A stretch of 64,000 nt of DNA from Klebsiella planticola ATCC 33531 (GCF_000735435.1 NZ_JMPP01000021.1:1-64000); one strand, 5' to 3'; numbered from the stretch's first letter, positions 1 to 9,398 are shown. Translations and numbers: made by a program. The notes: a model not told the origin generated them from the sequence alone.

Positions 1-375
1 ATCCGTAGCGAGTTCCGGCGGCGTATCGGCGCCGCGCTGGAGCGCGTGGGGCTGACATCGATGGCGAAAACGCCGATTGAGGCGCTCTCCGGCGGGCAGT
101 TCCAGCGAATGCTGTTTGCCAGAGTCATCGTGCAACAGGCGCCGCTGGTTATGCTGGATGAACCCTTTACCGGCATTGATGAAGCCACCAGCCGCGAGCT
201 GATGGGGCTGATCCTTGAGATGCATCAGCAGGGGCAGACGGTACTGGCGGTGTTGCATGATAACCAGCGCGTCGCTGAATACTTCCCGGAAACGCTGCTG
301 CTGGAACCGCAGCGCGCCCGCTGGGGTAATACGGACGACGTGCTGCCCGCTTTCGGCTCTGCGAGGCTGGCATGA
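1..375 (+). CDS. Metal ABC transporter ATPase, C-terminal part (cut by window edge)
   Basis: The reading frame is open from base 1 to the stop at 375, so the N-terminus with the Walker A loop lies outside the window. The ABC signature LSGGQ is at bases 85-99 and the Walker B segment (LVMLDEP) at 145-165, followed by a switch histidine in VLHD. The stop overlaps the next start as ATGA, which indicates translational coupling to the membrane subunit. By context it powers import of zinc or manganese through the permease and binding protein that follow. The metal is inferred from the family of the two partner genes, not shown by this fragment. Confidence 0.9.
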   Translation: MRSEFRRRIGAALERVGLTSMAKTPIEALSGGQFQRMLFARVIVQQAPLVMLDEPFTGIDEATSRELMGLILEMHQQGQTVLAVLHDNQRVAEYFPETLLLEPQRARWGNTDDVLPAFGSARLA

Positions 376-1235
376 TCTGGCATACCTTTTTCCAGCCCTT
401 CATTGAATTCGGCTTTATGCGCCGCGCGCTGCTGGTGTGCCTCGCGCTCTCTCTGAGCACGACCATGCTTGGCGTCTTCTTACTGCTGCGACGCATGAGT
501 CTGATGGGCGATGCGCTGTCGCACGCCATTTTACCCGGCGTGGCGGTGGGCTACCTGGTGAGCGGCATGTCGCTGCTGGCCATGACTATCGGCGGTTTTA
601 TCGCCGGAATTGCCGTGGCGCTGGTGGCGGGCTGGGTCAGCCGACGCACGCCGCTGAAAGAGGATGCCAGCTTTGCCGGGTTTTACCTCGGGTCGCTGGC
701 GCTGGGAGTGACGCTGGTGTCGCTTCGCGGCTCCAGCGTTGATCTGCTGCATCTGCTGTTTGGCTCGATTCTGGCGGTGGATAACGACGCGGCGCTGTTT
801 GTCAGCGGGGTCGCCAGCCTGACGCTGCTCTGCATCGCGCTGCTTTATCGTGGGTTGGTTAGCGAAGCCTTTGATAGCGCCTGGCTGCAGGTGAACCATC
901 CTCGGCTCCCGGCCCTGCTGCACGGTCTGTTCCTGGCGCTGCTGGTGCTCAATCTGGTCGCTGGATTCCAGGTGCTGGGGACGCTGATGGCGGTTGGCGT
1001 GATGATGCTGCCGGCGGTAGCGGCGTGCTGCTGGGCGCGAACCTTGCCGGGTACCTTGCTGCTGGCGGCGCTGATGGGCGGCTTTTGCGCCTGGATGGGG
1101 TTAAGCCTGTCGTGGACGGCGAATTTACCGGCCGGGCCGTCCATCGTGTTGACCGCCAGCGGGATCTTTTTTATTTCGGTGTTTTTTGGCACGCGCAGCC
1201 GACTGGTCGTCAGCTGGCGTAAATTAATGGGGTAA
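372..1235 (+). CDS. Metal ABC transporter permease (ZnuB/MntB-type)
   Basis: A 287-residue, very hydrophobic protein of the ABC-3 family, which transports Zn2+, Mn2+ or Fe2+. About eight or nine membrane segments can be drawn. The stretch SLMGDALSHAILPGVAVGYL near residues 44-63 is the typical family motif with a conserved DALSHA core. The start overlaps the ATPase stop by four bases, and the binding-protein gene begins six bases after its stop, so the three genes form one operon. Its length is usual for the family. It could be called ZnuB-like, but the true znu operon is normally elsewhere in enterobacteria, so no symbol is given. Confidence 0.92.
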   Translation: MIWHTFFQPFIEFGFMRRALLVCLALSLSTTMLGVFLLLRRMSLMGDALSHAILPGVAVGYLVSGMSLLAMTIGGFIAGIAVALVAGWVSRRTPLKEDASFAGFYLGSLALGVTLVSLRGSSVDLLHLLFGSILAVDNDAALFVSGVASLTLLCIALLYRGLVSEAFDSAWLQVNHPRLPALLHGLFLALLVLNLVAGFQVLGTLMAVGVMMLPAVAACCWARTLPGTLLLAALMGGFCAWMGLSLSWTANLPAGPSIVLTASGIFFISVFFGTRSRLVVSWRKLMG

Positions 1236-1241
1236 GGAAAT

Positions 1242-2123
1242 ATGATGAAACGTACCGCAGTCATTCTGGCGCTGGCGCTAGGCCTCGCAACGCAGGGTGC
1301 GATGGCGAAAACGCTCAACGTGGTGAGTAGTTTTTCCGTGCTGGGCGATATGGTGCAGCAGGTGGGGGGCGAACATGTCCATGTTGATACGCTGGTGGGA
1401 CCGGACGGCGATCCGCATACCTTTGAACCTTCACCGCAGGATAGCGCCTTGCTGAGCAAAGCCGATGTGGTGGTGGTTAATGGTCTGGGACTGGAAGGCT
1501 GGGTCGACAGATTAATCAAAGCTTCGGGTTTTAAAGGCGAACTGGTGGTGGCGTCTACCGGCGTAAAAACGCACACGCTCAATGAGGAGGGGAAAACGGT
1601 TACCGATCCTCATGCGTGGAACAGCGCCGCTAACGGCGCGCTTTACGCGCAAAATATTCTCAACGGCCTGATCAAAGCCGATCCGCAGGATAAGGCTGCG
1701 CTGGAGACATCCGGGCAACGCTATATCGGCCAACTGACTGAAATCGACGGTTGGGCAAAAAAACAGTTTACGGCAATTCCGCTGGCAAAACGCAAAGTGC
1801 TCACCAGCCATGATGCGTTTGGCTACTTTGGCCGCGCCTATGGCGTGACCTTCCTGGCACCACAGGGGCTGTCGTCAGAAAGCGAAGCCAGCGCGGCGCA
1901 GGTGGCGGCGTTGATTCAACAAATTAAAGCCGACGGCGTCCATACCTGGTTTATGGAAAACCAGCTCGATCCGCGTCTGGTGAAACAAATTGCGGCCGCT
2001 ACTGGCGCGCAGCCGGGGGGAGAGCTCTATCCGGAAGCGCTCTCGAAACCCGGCGGCGTGGCGGATAGCTACGTGAAAATGTTACGTCATAACGTCGAAC
2101 TGATCGCCGCCAGTATGAAGTAA
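1242..2123 (+). CDS. Metal ABC transporter periplasmic binding protein (ZnuA-like)
   Basis: This 293-residue protein begins with a Sec signal peptide that probably ends at GAMA near residue 22. It belongs to the cluster A-I (cluster 9) metal-binding proteins. Three candidate metal ligands are visible: His59 in DPHTFEPSP, His124 in DPHAW and His190 in SHDAFGYF. A histidine at the third position, as in ZnuA, favours zinc over manganese, but the His-rich loop of ZnuA is missing between His59 and His124. The gene follows the permease by six bases and is the last gene of the operon. Metal specificity is inference. Confidence 0.92.
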   Translation: MMKRTAVILALALGLATQGAMAKTLNVVSSFSVLGDMVQQVGGEHVHVDTLVGPDGDPHTFEPSPQDSALLSKADVVVVNGLGLEGWVDRLIKASGFKGELVVASTGVKTHTLNEEGKTVTDPHAWNSAANGALYAQNILNGLIKADPQDKAALETSGQRYIGQLTEIDGWAKKQFTAIPLAKRKVLTSHDAFGYFGRAYGVTFLAPQGLSSESEASAAQVAALIQQIKADGVHTWFMENQLDPRLVKQIAAATGAQPGGELYPEALSKPGGVADSYVKMLRHNVELIAASMK

Positions 2124-2136
2124 CCCGCGCGTTGAC

Positions 2137-2168
2137 GGTCCCGACGTCGTCGGGGCCGCTCATTTTCG
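2137..2168 (+). terminator. Probable terminator of the metal ABC operon
   Basis: A 9-bp stem (2137-2145 with 2149-2157, one G-U pair) with a GTC loop lies 13 bases after the stop of the binding-protein gene. The tail has only a short T run (CATTTT), so strength is uncertain. Confidence 0.6.
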
Positions 2169-2261
2169 GAAGCCCCCTCGTAAATTCATGACCTCATCCC
2201 CATATCTGTGCTGAAAGTGCTATCTTTGATGGCCTCTTTATCTGGCTTAAACGGGGCGATA

Positions 2262-2755
2262 ATGACAGATTCTGAATTAAAGCAACTGAGTGAGCAGGTC
2301 GGGCTGGCATTAAAAGCTCGCGGTGCGACGGTGACCACGGCGGAGTCCTGTACCGGCGGTTGGGTCGCGAAAGTGCTCACCGACATCGCCGGCAGTTCAG
2401 CGTGGTTTGAACGAGGGTTCGTGACCTACAGCAATGAAGCCAAATCGCAGATGATCGGCGTCAGCGAGGTCACGCTCCTCGGCCATGGCGCGGTAAGCGA
2501 GCCGGTGGTAGTTGAGATGGCCGTTGGCGCGCTGCGTGCGGCGCGTGCCACCTATGCTATTTCGGTAAGCGGCATCGCCGGGCCGGATGGTGGCAGTGCG
2601 GAAAAACCTGTCGGAACGGTGTGGTTTGGCGTGGCCTGCGCGAACGGGCAGGGCGTTACCCGGCGTGAATGTTTTGCCGGAGACCGGGAGGCGGTGCGTC
2701 GTCAGGCAACGGCTTATGCGCTAAATCTCCTCTGGCAACAATTTCTACAAAATAC

Positions 2756-2759
<4 letters not shown>
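2262..2759 (+). CDS. pncC: NMN amidohydrolase PncC (CinA C-terminal domain family)
   Basis: PncC (YgaD) deamidates nicotinamide mononucleotide to nicotinate mononucleotide in NAD salvage. The 165-residue product matches the E. coli protein along its length, including TAESCTGGW near the N-terminus and GIAGPDGG in the middle. A longer open frame starts at GTG 2208, but ATG 2262 gives the usual length and the usual MTDSELKQLSEQVG start. The gene sits directly before recA as in E. coli, and its stop codon overlaps the recA -35 box, so some recA transcription by read-through is likely. The catalytic assignment rests on family knowledge. Confidence 0.95.
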
Positions 2760-3904
<1,145 letters not shown>

Positions 3905-3925
3905 TAATCTCATTAAAAGATAACG

Positions 3926-3950
3926 AAGGGCTGCGGATGCAGCCCTTTTG
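3926..3950 (+). terminator. recA terminator
   Basis: The stem GGGCTGC/GCAGCCC (3928-3934 and 3939-3945) has a four-base loop, flanking A-T pairs and a TTTT tail. It lies between recA and recX and probably gives partial read-through into recX, as known in E. coli. Confidence 0.9.
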
Positions 3951-3972
3951 CTTTTTGATTGTCGAGGTGCCC

Positions 3973-4473
3973 GTGACTGAACCTTCATCCCGCCGTTCCG
4001 GCTATGCCCGCCTGCTGGACCGCGCAATCCGCATCCTGGCGATGCGCGACCATAGCGAACAGGAGCTGCGGCGTAAACTCGCTGCTCCGGTACTGGGCAA
4101 AAATGGCCCGGAGACGCTGGACGTCACGCCGGAAGAGGTAGACACCGTTGTCGCCTGGTGCATTGAGAACCGTTACCTGGACGACGGTCGCTTTGTTCGC
4201 CAGTTTATTGGCAGCCGTAGCCGCAAAGGATATGGCCCGGCGCGTATCCGCCAGGAGCTCAATCAGAAAGGTATTCCCCGCGACGTCAGCGAAAGCGCGA
4301 TGCGCGAGTGTGATATTGACTGGGCCGCGCTGGCGAAAGAGCAGGCGCAGCGCAAATATGGCGAACCGCTCCCGACGGCATTTGCTGATAAAGTCAAAAT
4401 CCAGCGGTTTTTGCTGTACCGTGGCTACCTGATGGAAGATATTCAGGAAATCTGGCGAAATTTTGCAGATTGA
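3973..4473 (+). CDS. recX: RecA regulatory protein RecX
   Basis: RecX caps growing RecA filaments and inhibits recombinase and coprotease activity. The 166-residue product has the family pattern of three-helix repeats, with [22 protein letters not shown] at the start, [13 protein letters not shown] in the middle and [11 protein letters not shown] near the end. The start is GTG 3973, giving the E. coli length; the longer frame from 3937 would run through the recA terminator stem. Position and spacing after recA support co-expression at a reduced level by terminator read-through. Confidence 0.97.
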   Translation: MTEPSSRRSGYARLLDRAIRILAMRDHSEQELRRKLAAPVLGKNGPETLDVTPEEVDTVVAWCIENRYLDDGRFVRQFIGSRSRKGYGPARIRQELNQKGIPRDVSESAMRECDIDWAALAKEQAQRKYGEPLPTAFADKVKIQRFLLYRGYLMEDIQEIWRNFAD

Positions 4474-4581
4474 CCCATCGGGTATTTTACTTCCCAGTAA
4501 AGAAAACTTATCTTATTCCCACTTTATTCCGTCCGGTCGCTGGCTGTTAACAGGCAATCAGCGCCCACGACGATTATTCCT

Positions 4582-4708
4582 TATACACAAAATCATTCGC
4601 GCTGCGTCAAGGCAGCAGGGGAGTGAGTCACCTGGATCGTACAGAGGTACGTGGCCGAGGTGAACGAGCGCAGCCCGCGTAGAGGCAGCGTGAAAGGTGA
4701 AGTGTATA
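4582..4708. repeat. ERIC element (enterobacterial repetitive intergenic consensus)
   Basis: The block starts with TATACAC and ends with GTGTATA, exactly 127 bases apart, which is the classical ERIC length. Inside are the family landmarks: GCGCTGCGTCAAGGCAGCA on the left and GGTGAACGAGCGCAGCCCGCG followed by AGAGGCAGCG on the right. The centre is diverged from the published consensus as I remember it. It fills half of the recX-alaS spacer and would fold into a long hairpin in RNA. Confidence 0.88.
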
Positions 4709-4727
4709 GCTTGATTTCAGGATAATT

Positions 4728-7355
4728 ATGAGCAAGAGCACTGCTGAGATCCGTCAGGCGTTTCTCGATTTTTTCCATAGCAAGGGACACCAGGTCGTTG
4801 CGAGCAGCTCCCTGGTGCCGCACAACGACCCGACCCTGCTGTTTACCAACGCCGGGATGAACCAGTTCAAGGATGTTTTCCTGGGTCTCGACAAACGCCA
4901 TTATTCTCGCGCGACGACCGCGCAGCGTTGCGTTCGTGCGGGTGGTAAACACAACGATCTGGAAAACGTCGGTTACACCGCGCGTCACCATACCTTCTTT
5001 GAAATGCTGGGTAACTTCAGCTTCGGCGATTACTTCAAGCAGGATGCCATCAAATACGCATGGGAACTGCTGACCGGGGAAAACTGGTTCGCGCTGCCGA
5101 AAGATAAACTGTGGGTTACCGTCTACGAAACCGATGACGAAGCCTTCGATATCTGGGCGAATGAGGTCGGCGTTCCACGTGAGCGTATTATCCGCATTGG
5201 CGATAATAAAGGCGCGGCGTTCGCTTCTGACAACTTCTGGCAGATGGGCGATACCGGTCCGTGCGGTCCGTGTACCGAAATCTTCTTCGACCACGGCGAC
5301 CACATCTGGGGCGGTCCTCCGGGAAGCCCGGAAGAAGATGGCGATCGCTACATTGAGATCTGGAACATCGTCTTCATGCAGTTTAACCGTCAGGCCGACG
5401 GCACCATGGAGCCGCTGCCGAAGCCATCCGTCGACACCGGTATGGGCCTGGAGCGTATTGCTGCCGTTCTGCAGCACGTCAACTCCAACTATGATATCGA
5501 CCTGTTCCGCACTCTGATTGAGAACGTCGCGAAAGTCACCGGCGCAACCGACCTGACGAACAAATCGCTGCGTGTTATCGCTGACCATATTCGTTCCTGC
5601 GCATTCCTGATTGCCGATGGCGTCATCCCGTCGAATGAAAACCGTGGCTACGTGCTGCGTCGTATCATTCGTCGTGCCGTGCGTCATGGCAACATGCTGG
5701 GCGCGAAAGAGACCTTCTTCTGGAAACTGGTTGCTCCGCTGATTGAGGTGATGGGCGCCGCCGGTGAAGAGCTGAAGCAGCAGCAGGCTCAGGTTGAGCA
5801 TGTGCTGAAAACCGAAGAAGAGCAGTTCGCGCGTACGCTGGAGCGCGGTCTGGCGCTGCTGGATGAAGAGCTGAGCAAGCTGAAGGGCGACACGCTGGAT
5901 GGCGAAACCGCTTTCCGCCTGTACGATACCTATGGTTTCCCGGTTGACCTGACCGCTGACGTTTGCCGCGAGCGCAATATTAAAGTCGACGAAGCCGGCT
6001 TTGAAGCCGCAATGGAAGAGCAGCGTCGTCGTGCGCGCGAGTCCAGCGGCTTTGGCGCAGACTACAATGCGATGATTCGCGTTGACGGCGCTTCTGAATT
6101 TAAAGGCTATGACCACCTGGAACTGAACGCGAAAGTGACCGCGCTGTTCATCGACGGCAAAGCCGTTGATAGCGTAACGGCGGGCCAGGAAGCGGTTGTC
6201 ATTCTGGATCAAACGCCGTTCTACGCAGAATCCGGTGGCCAGGTGGGCGATAAAGGCGAACTGAAAGGCGCTGGCTTCTCCTTCGCGGTCAACGATACGC
6301 AGAAATACGGCCAGGCCATTGGTCATATCGGTAAACTGACCCATGGCGCGCTGAAAGTGGGCGATGCGCTGGAGGCTGATGTCGATCGGGCTCGCCGTCA
6401 GCGTATTCGTCTGAACCACTCGGCGACTCACCTGATGCATGCGGCATTACGTCAGGTTCTGGGTACGCATGTGGCGCAGAAGGGCTCGCTGGTGAATGAC
6501 AAAGCGCTGCGCTTTGACTTTTCTCACTTCGAAGCCATGAAGCCGGAAGAGATTCGCGCGGTGGAAGATCTGGTCAACGCGCAGATCCGTCGCAACCTGC
6601 CGGTTGAAACCAACATTATGGATATCGATGCGGCACGAGAGTCCGGCGCGATGGCGCTGTTCGGCGAGAAATATGACGATCGCGTTCGCGTACTGAGCAT
6701 GGGCGATTTCTCCACCGAGCTGTGCGGCGGTACTCACGCCTCACGTACCGGTGATATTGGCCTGTTCCGTATTACCTCTGAATCCGGTACCGCTGCCGGC
6801 GTTCGCCGTATTGAGGCGGTGACTGGCGAAGGCGCAATTGCGTATCTGCACGCGCAGAGCGATCTGCTGGGCGATATTGCACAGTTGCTGAAGGGCGACA
6901 GCCATAACCTTGGCGATAAAGTGCGTGCCGCGCTGGAACGTACTCGCCTACTGGAAAAAGAGCTGCAGCAGCTGAAAGAGCAGGCTGCGGCGCAGGAGAG
7001 CGCAAACCTCTCCAGCAAAGCAGAAGAGATTAACGGCGTCAAATTGCTGGTCAGCGAGCTGGCCGGCGTTGAACCGAAAATGCTGCGTACCATGGTTGAT
7101 GACCTGAAAAACCAACTGGGTTCTACGGTCGTTGTGTTAGCCACGGTGGCGGATGGTAAGGTTTCTCTGATTGCCGGTGTGTCTAAGGATGTGACAGATC
7201 GCGTGAAAGCAGGGGAGCTGGTTGGTATGGTCGCCCAGCAGGTGGGTGGCAAAGGGGGCGGTCGTCCGGATATGGCTCAGGCCGGCGGTACCGATGCGTC
7301 TGCTCTCCCTGCAGCGTTAGCCAGTGTGAAAGGCTGGGTCAGCGCAAAACTGTAA
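4728..7355 (+). CDS. alaS: Alanine--tRNA ligase
   Basis: AlaRS charges tRNA-Ala and edits Ser- and Gly-tRNA-Ala. The 875-residue protein has the class II catalytic core at the N-terminus ([14 protein letters not shown], then [13 protein letters not shown]), a tRNA-recognition helical region, and the editing domain with the [11 protein letters not shown] zinc-site motif near residue 565 and [13 protein letters not shown] near residue 666. A coiled region and the C-Ala domain ([14 protein letters not shown]) close the protein. Length and sequence agree with E. coli AlaS. The start has a reasonable upstream AGGATAATT ribosome site. Large open frames on the opposite strand are composition shadows. 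Confidence 0.99.
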   Translation: MSKSTAEIRQAFLDFFHSKGHQVVASSSLVPHNDPTLLFTNAGMNQFKDVFLGLDKRHYSRATTAQRCVRAGGKHNDLENVGYTARHHTFFEMLGNFSFGDYFKQDAIKYAWELLTGENWFALPKDKLWVTVYETDDEAFDIWANEVGVPRERIIRIGDNKGAAFASDNFWQMGDTGPCGPCTEIFFDHGDHIWGGPPGSPEEDGDRYIEIWNIVFMQFNRQADGTMEPLPKPSVDTGMGLERIAAVLQHVNSNYDIDLFRTLIENVAKVTGATDLTNKSLRVIADHIRSCAFLIADGVIPSNENRGYVLRRIIRRAVRHGNMLGAKETFFWKLVAPLIEVMGAAGEELKQQQAQVEHVLKTEEEQFARTLERGLALLDEELSKLKGDTLDGETAFRLYDTYGFPVDLTADVCRERNIKVDEAGFEAAMEEQRRRARESSGFGADYNAMIRVDGASEFKGYDHLELNAKVTALFIDGKAVDSVTAGQEAVVILDQTPFYAESGGQVGDKGELKGAGFSFAVNDTQKYGQAIGHIGKLTHGALKVGDALEADVDRARRQRIRLNHSATHLMHAALRQVLGTHVAQKGSLVNDKALRFDFSHFEAMKPEEIRAVEDLVNAQIRRNLPVETNIMDIDAARESGAMALFGEKYDDRVRVLSMGDFSTELCGGTHASRTGDIGLFRITSESGTAAGVRRIEAVTGEGAIAYLHAQSDLLGDIAQLLKGDSHNLGDKVRAALERTRLLEKELQQLKEQAAAQESANLSSKAEEINGVKLLVSELAGVEPKMLRTMVDDLKNQLGSTVVVLATVADGKVSLIAGVSKDVTDRVKAGELVGMVAQQVGGKGGGRPDMAQAGGTDASALPAALASVKGWVSAKL

Positions 7356-7370
7356 TAACTATAAATGCAT

Positions 7371-7400
7371 AGCTACCGTTATCCTCGGATAACGGTAGCT
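7371..7400 (+). other. Perfect 14-bp inverted repeat after alaS
   Basis: AGCTACCGTTATCC (7371-7384) pairs with GGATAACGGTAGCT (7387-7400) with almost no loop. No T run follows (TGCGAGAG), so it is more likely an mRNA 3'-end stabiliser, Rho-associated end or cruciform than an ordinary intrinsic terminator. Confidence 0.65.
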
Positions 7401-7593
7401 TGCGAGAGAAGCACTGATAACGATAAAGTCGGGTTGAAGTTGTGTATATCGGCTAAACTTAGGTTTAACAGAATGTGATGCCGTGACTGCTTACACCGTA
7501 AGGTGTTTGTCATCGCTTACTTTTTGGCGTTATATGATGGATAATGCCGGGATACGAGAGACCCGACTCTTTTAATCTTTCAAGGAGCAAAGA

Positions 7594-7779
7594 ATGCTGA
7601 TTCTGACTCGTCGAGTTGGTGAGACCCTCATGATTGGAGATGAGGTCACTGTGACAGTTTTAGGGGTTAAGGGTAACCAGGTACGTATTGGCGTTAATGC
7701 CCCTAAAGAAGTCTCCGTGCATCGTGAAGAGATCTACCAGCGTATCCAGGCTGAAAAATCCCAGCAGTCCAGTTACTAA
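7594..7779 (+). CDS. csrA: Carbon storage regulator CsrA
   Basis: CsrA is a 61-residue homodimeric RNA-binding protein that binds GGA motifs in mRNA leaders and controls glycogen, motility and biofilm genes. The sequence [22 protein letters not shown] is the canonical start; the RNA-contact residues Leu4, Arg6 and Arg44 are present, the last in [10 protein letters not shown]. The ribosome site AAGGAG at 7581-7586 itself carries a GGA motif, and two more GGATA motifs occur just upstream around 7540-7553, consistent with translational autoregulation known in E. coli. It is followed by a GC-rich hairpin and then the tRNA unit. Confidence 0.99.
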
Positions 7780-7786
7780 GGTTTTC

Positions 7787-7833
7787 GCGCCTCGCGATTC
7801 CGTGAGGCGCACCCCCCCAGCTCCCGTTTTTCT
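7787..7833 (+). terminator. csrA terminator
   Basis: A 10-bp stem (7787-7796 with 7801-7810, one G-U pair) has an ATTC loop. The T run (CCCGTTTTTCTTT) begins about 16 bases after the stem, so termination may be weak. Confidence 0.65.
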
Positions 7834-8104
7834 TTCTGACTTTTCTTCTTCTGCTACCTTGTTTTTTGTTTATAGCCCATCGTTCGCAACATTTATCTTT
7901 TGCCTGCCGCTGGCCGAAACCCCTGAATTCCTGTTGATAAAACACTCTTTTTGCCGTTTTTGCAGGCTAATTGCGCGGTAAGTGTGCAAACGGAAAAAGG
8001 TCTCGAAAAATTGTTTGACTTATAAGTACCAGAAAGTAATATGTGCGCCATCGCAGCGACGAAGAGCAGAAACAAGTTCTTCGAAGCACTCGTAAGAGGC
8101 GTGT
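7834..8104. other. csrA-serV spacer; only the tRNA promoter recognised
   Basis: The stretch is pyrimidine-rich at first and then AT-rich. No convincing gene is present: the open frames crossing it have no ribosome site and overlap the tRNA promoter. The only element I can support is the promoter at 8015-8042. Confidence 0.5.
8015..8042 (+). promoter_or_regulatory. Promoter of the serV-argV tRNA operon
   Basis: TTGACT (8015-8020) and TAATAT (8037-8042) with a 16-base spacer are followed by the GC-rich discriminator GTGCGCC, the pattern of stringently controlled stable-RNA promoters. The first mature tRNA begins about 62 bases downstream of the -10 box. Confidence 0.82.
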
Positions 8105-8197
8105 GGTGAGGTGGCCGAGAGGCTGAAGGCGCTCCCCTGCTAAGGGAGTATGCGGTCAAAAGCTGCATCCGGGGTTCGAATCCCCGCCTCACCGCCA
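8105..8197 (+). tRNA. serV: tRNA-Ser (GCU)
   Basis: A 93-base class II tRNA with encoded CCA. Acceptor GGTGAGG pairs with CCTCACC, the anticodon loop is CTGCTAA (anticodon GCU), and a long variable arm is present. It is identical or nearly so to E. coli serV and is the first gene of the tRNA unit. Confidence 0.98.
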
Positions 8198-8201
8198 TTT
8201 T

Positions 8202-8278
8202 GCATCCGTAGCTCAGCTGGATAGAGTACTCGGCTACGAACCGAGCGGTCGGAGGTTCGAATCCTCCCGGATGCACCA
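8202..8278 (+). tRNA. tRNA-Arg (ACG), copy 1
   Basis: A 77-base tRNA with encoded CCA; acceptor GCATCCG pairs with CGGATGC and the anticodon loop is CTACGAA (ACG, normally edited to ICG). It starts four bases after tRNA-Ser. This is the argVYZQ family. Confidence 0.98.
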
Positions 8279-8344
8279 TATTTTTCCATTTCTTCAGCGA
8301 TGAAGGGGTGGTTGAGGTAGCGGTAATAACCGCAAGCACCAGGA

Positions 8345-8413
8345 AGGATAACGTTGCATTAGCAACGGCCCGTAGGGCGAGGCGACAGCCGAGTCATCCT
8401 CCCGGATGCACCA
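8345..8413 (+). repeat. tRNA-tailed decoy element, copy 1
   Basis: The element begins AGGATAAC and ends GTCATCCT plus CCCGGATGCACCA. The ends pair (7 of 8), enclosing hairpins GTTGC/GCAAC, GCCC/GGGC and GGC/GCC, so it folds like a small cloverleaf. Its last 18 bases are exactly the 3' end of the neighbouring tRNA-Arg. It has no anticodon arm of a true tRNA. It resembles in concept the tRNA-derived repeats known from the E. coli tyrT operon. Confidence 0.75.
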
Positions 8414-8476
8414 TCTTACTCAGTGTGGCAAGTGTTAGATGTGACACTGACGCGTAGTAAAGCAGTTCTCCCTGAT

Positions 8477-8553
8477 GCATCCGTAGCTCAGCTGGATAGA
8501 GTACTCGGCTACGAACCGAGCGGTCGGAGGTTCGAATCCTCCCGGATGCACCA
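8477..8553 (+). tRNA. tRNA-Arg (ACG), copy 2
   Basis: Identical to copy 1 over all 77 bases. The 20-odd bases in front of it (8456-8476) are repeated in front of copy 3, showing that tRNA plus leader were duplicated as a block. Confidence 0.98.
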
Positions 8554-8758
8554 TCTTCTCCGAAATGACAGCCGGAACTGTTGTTTCACGGTCTGCGAGA
8601 TAATCTCCAGTACCAGGGAGGATAACGTTGCGTAAGCAACGGCCCGTAGGGCGAGCGAAGTGAGTCATCCTCCCGGATGCACCATCTTCTCCGAAATGAC
8701 AGCCGAACTGTTGTTTCACGGTCTACGAGATAATCGCCAGTACCAGCGAAGATAATGT
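8554..8758 (+). repeat. Tandem spacer repeats in the tRNA-Arg cluster
   Basis: The trailer beginning TCTTCTCCGAAATGACAGCC occurs at 8554 and again at 8685, each about 60 bases long with a few substitutions. The first is followed by decoy element 2; the second runs into a degenerate start (GAAGATAATG) and then the tRNA leader. This is the footprint of unequal recombination between tRNA copies. Confidence 0.8.
8619..8684 (+). repeat. tRNA-tailed decoy element, copy 2
   Basis: Same architecture as copy 1: AGGATAAC at the start, hairpins GTTGC-GTAA-GCAAC and GCCC-GTA-GGGC, then GTCATCCT and the tRNA-Arg 3' end CCCGGATGCACCA. The third small hairpin of copy 1 is replaced by GAGCGAAGTGAG. Confidence 0.75.
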
Positions 8759-8779
8759 AGTAAAGCAGTTCTCCCTGAT

Positions 8780-8856
8780 GCATCCGTAGCTCAGCTGGAT
8801 AGAGTACTCGGCTACGAACCGAGCGGTCGGAGGTTCGAATCCTCCCGGATGCACCA
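8780..8856 (+). tRNA. tRNA-Arg (ACG), copy 3
   Basis: Identical to copies 1 and 2, with anticodon ACG and encoded CCA. It is the last tRNA of the unit. No clear hairpin terminator follows; the next 50 bases are pyrimidine-rich and contain the AAACCCC repeat. Confidence 0.98.
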
Positions 8857-8882
8857 TCTTCTTCAGATCCTCCTTTTTCGTA

Positions 8883-8908
8883 AAACCCCAAACCCCAAAC
8901 CCCAAACC
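8883..8908. repeat. AAACCCC heptamer tandem repeat
   Basis: Three perfect AAACCCC units (8883-8903) and a partial AAACC. The opposite strand reads GGTTTGGGG-TTTGGGG-TTTGGGG, with four G tracts able in principle to form a G-quadruplex. Confidence 0.85.
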
Positions 8909-9083
8909 ATTTATCCGTTCCTTGTCTGCCTTTTCTGGCAAAAGCTGCTTACACCATTCCGGCGGCGGATCTCTTTCAACGCCGCTTAGTGAACTTTTTT
9001 TATTGGCAAGTGACTCTTTCCACTATAATTTACCCGTATGTATCGATCTGATTTGGGTGAGATGAGTGCAAGGAGAGAAATCC

Positions 9084-9398
9084 ATGAAATGGTTCAAAGC
9101 AATACCTGCGTTTTGTGCGACGCTTCTGGTAGCCGTATCGTTAGCTGGCTGTGCGGGATCGCCCACAAAGGAAAGTACCGGTGGCTATATTGATGATACC
9201 GTCGTCACCACGAAGGTTAAAACGGCGCTGTTTAACGAAAAAGACATTAAGTCTTCTGAAATTAGCGTACAGACCTTTAAAGGACGTGTTCAGCTGAGTG
9301 GTTTTGTCTCATCAGCGAAGGATGCCAGCCGCGCGGTAGAAGTCACCCGCAGAGTGCAGGGCGTTCGTTTGGTTGAGAATGATTTAAAAATCAAATAA
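9084..9398 (+). CDS. BON-domain lipoprotein
   Basis: A 104-residue protein with a lipoprotein signal: hydrophobic stretch followed by the lipobox LAGC, with the lipidated cysteine near residue 23. The rest is one BON domain (VKTALFNEKDIKSSEISVQTFKGRVQLSGFV, then GVRLVENDLKIK), a fold found in OsmY and other envelope proteins and thought to bind phospholipid. ATG 9084 is preceded by AAGGAGAG; the upstream GTG at 9066 would put six residues before the signal and is less likely. Residue 2 after the cysteine is alanine, so the Lol rule predicts outer-membrane sorting. Exact role unknown. Confidence 0.9.
   Translation: MKWFKAIPAFCATLLVAVSLAGCAGSPTKESTGGYIDDTVVTTKVKTALFNEKDIKSSEISVQTFKGRVQLSGFVSSAKDASRAVEVTRRVQGVRLVENDLKIK

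Noticed and set aside
4593-6440. 615-codon open frame on the minus strand opposite alaS
   Set aside because: It is the antisense shadow of a highly conserved gene with biased codons; it has no ribosome site or recognisable domain.
8105-8856. Genomic island integrated at the tRNA cluster
   Set aside because: All tRNA 3' ends are followed by ordinary spacer or conserved chromosomal genes; there is no integrase and no distant attachment-site copy.
8423-8941. Several repeated open frames with the phrase MVHPGGFEPPTARFVAEYSIQ
   Set aside because: They are translations of the tRNA-Arg genes in the antisense direction, a well-known annotation artefact.
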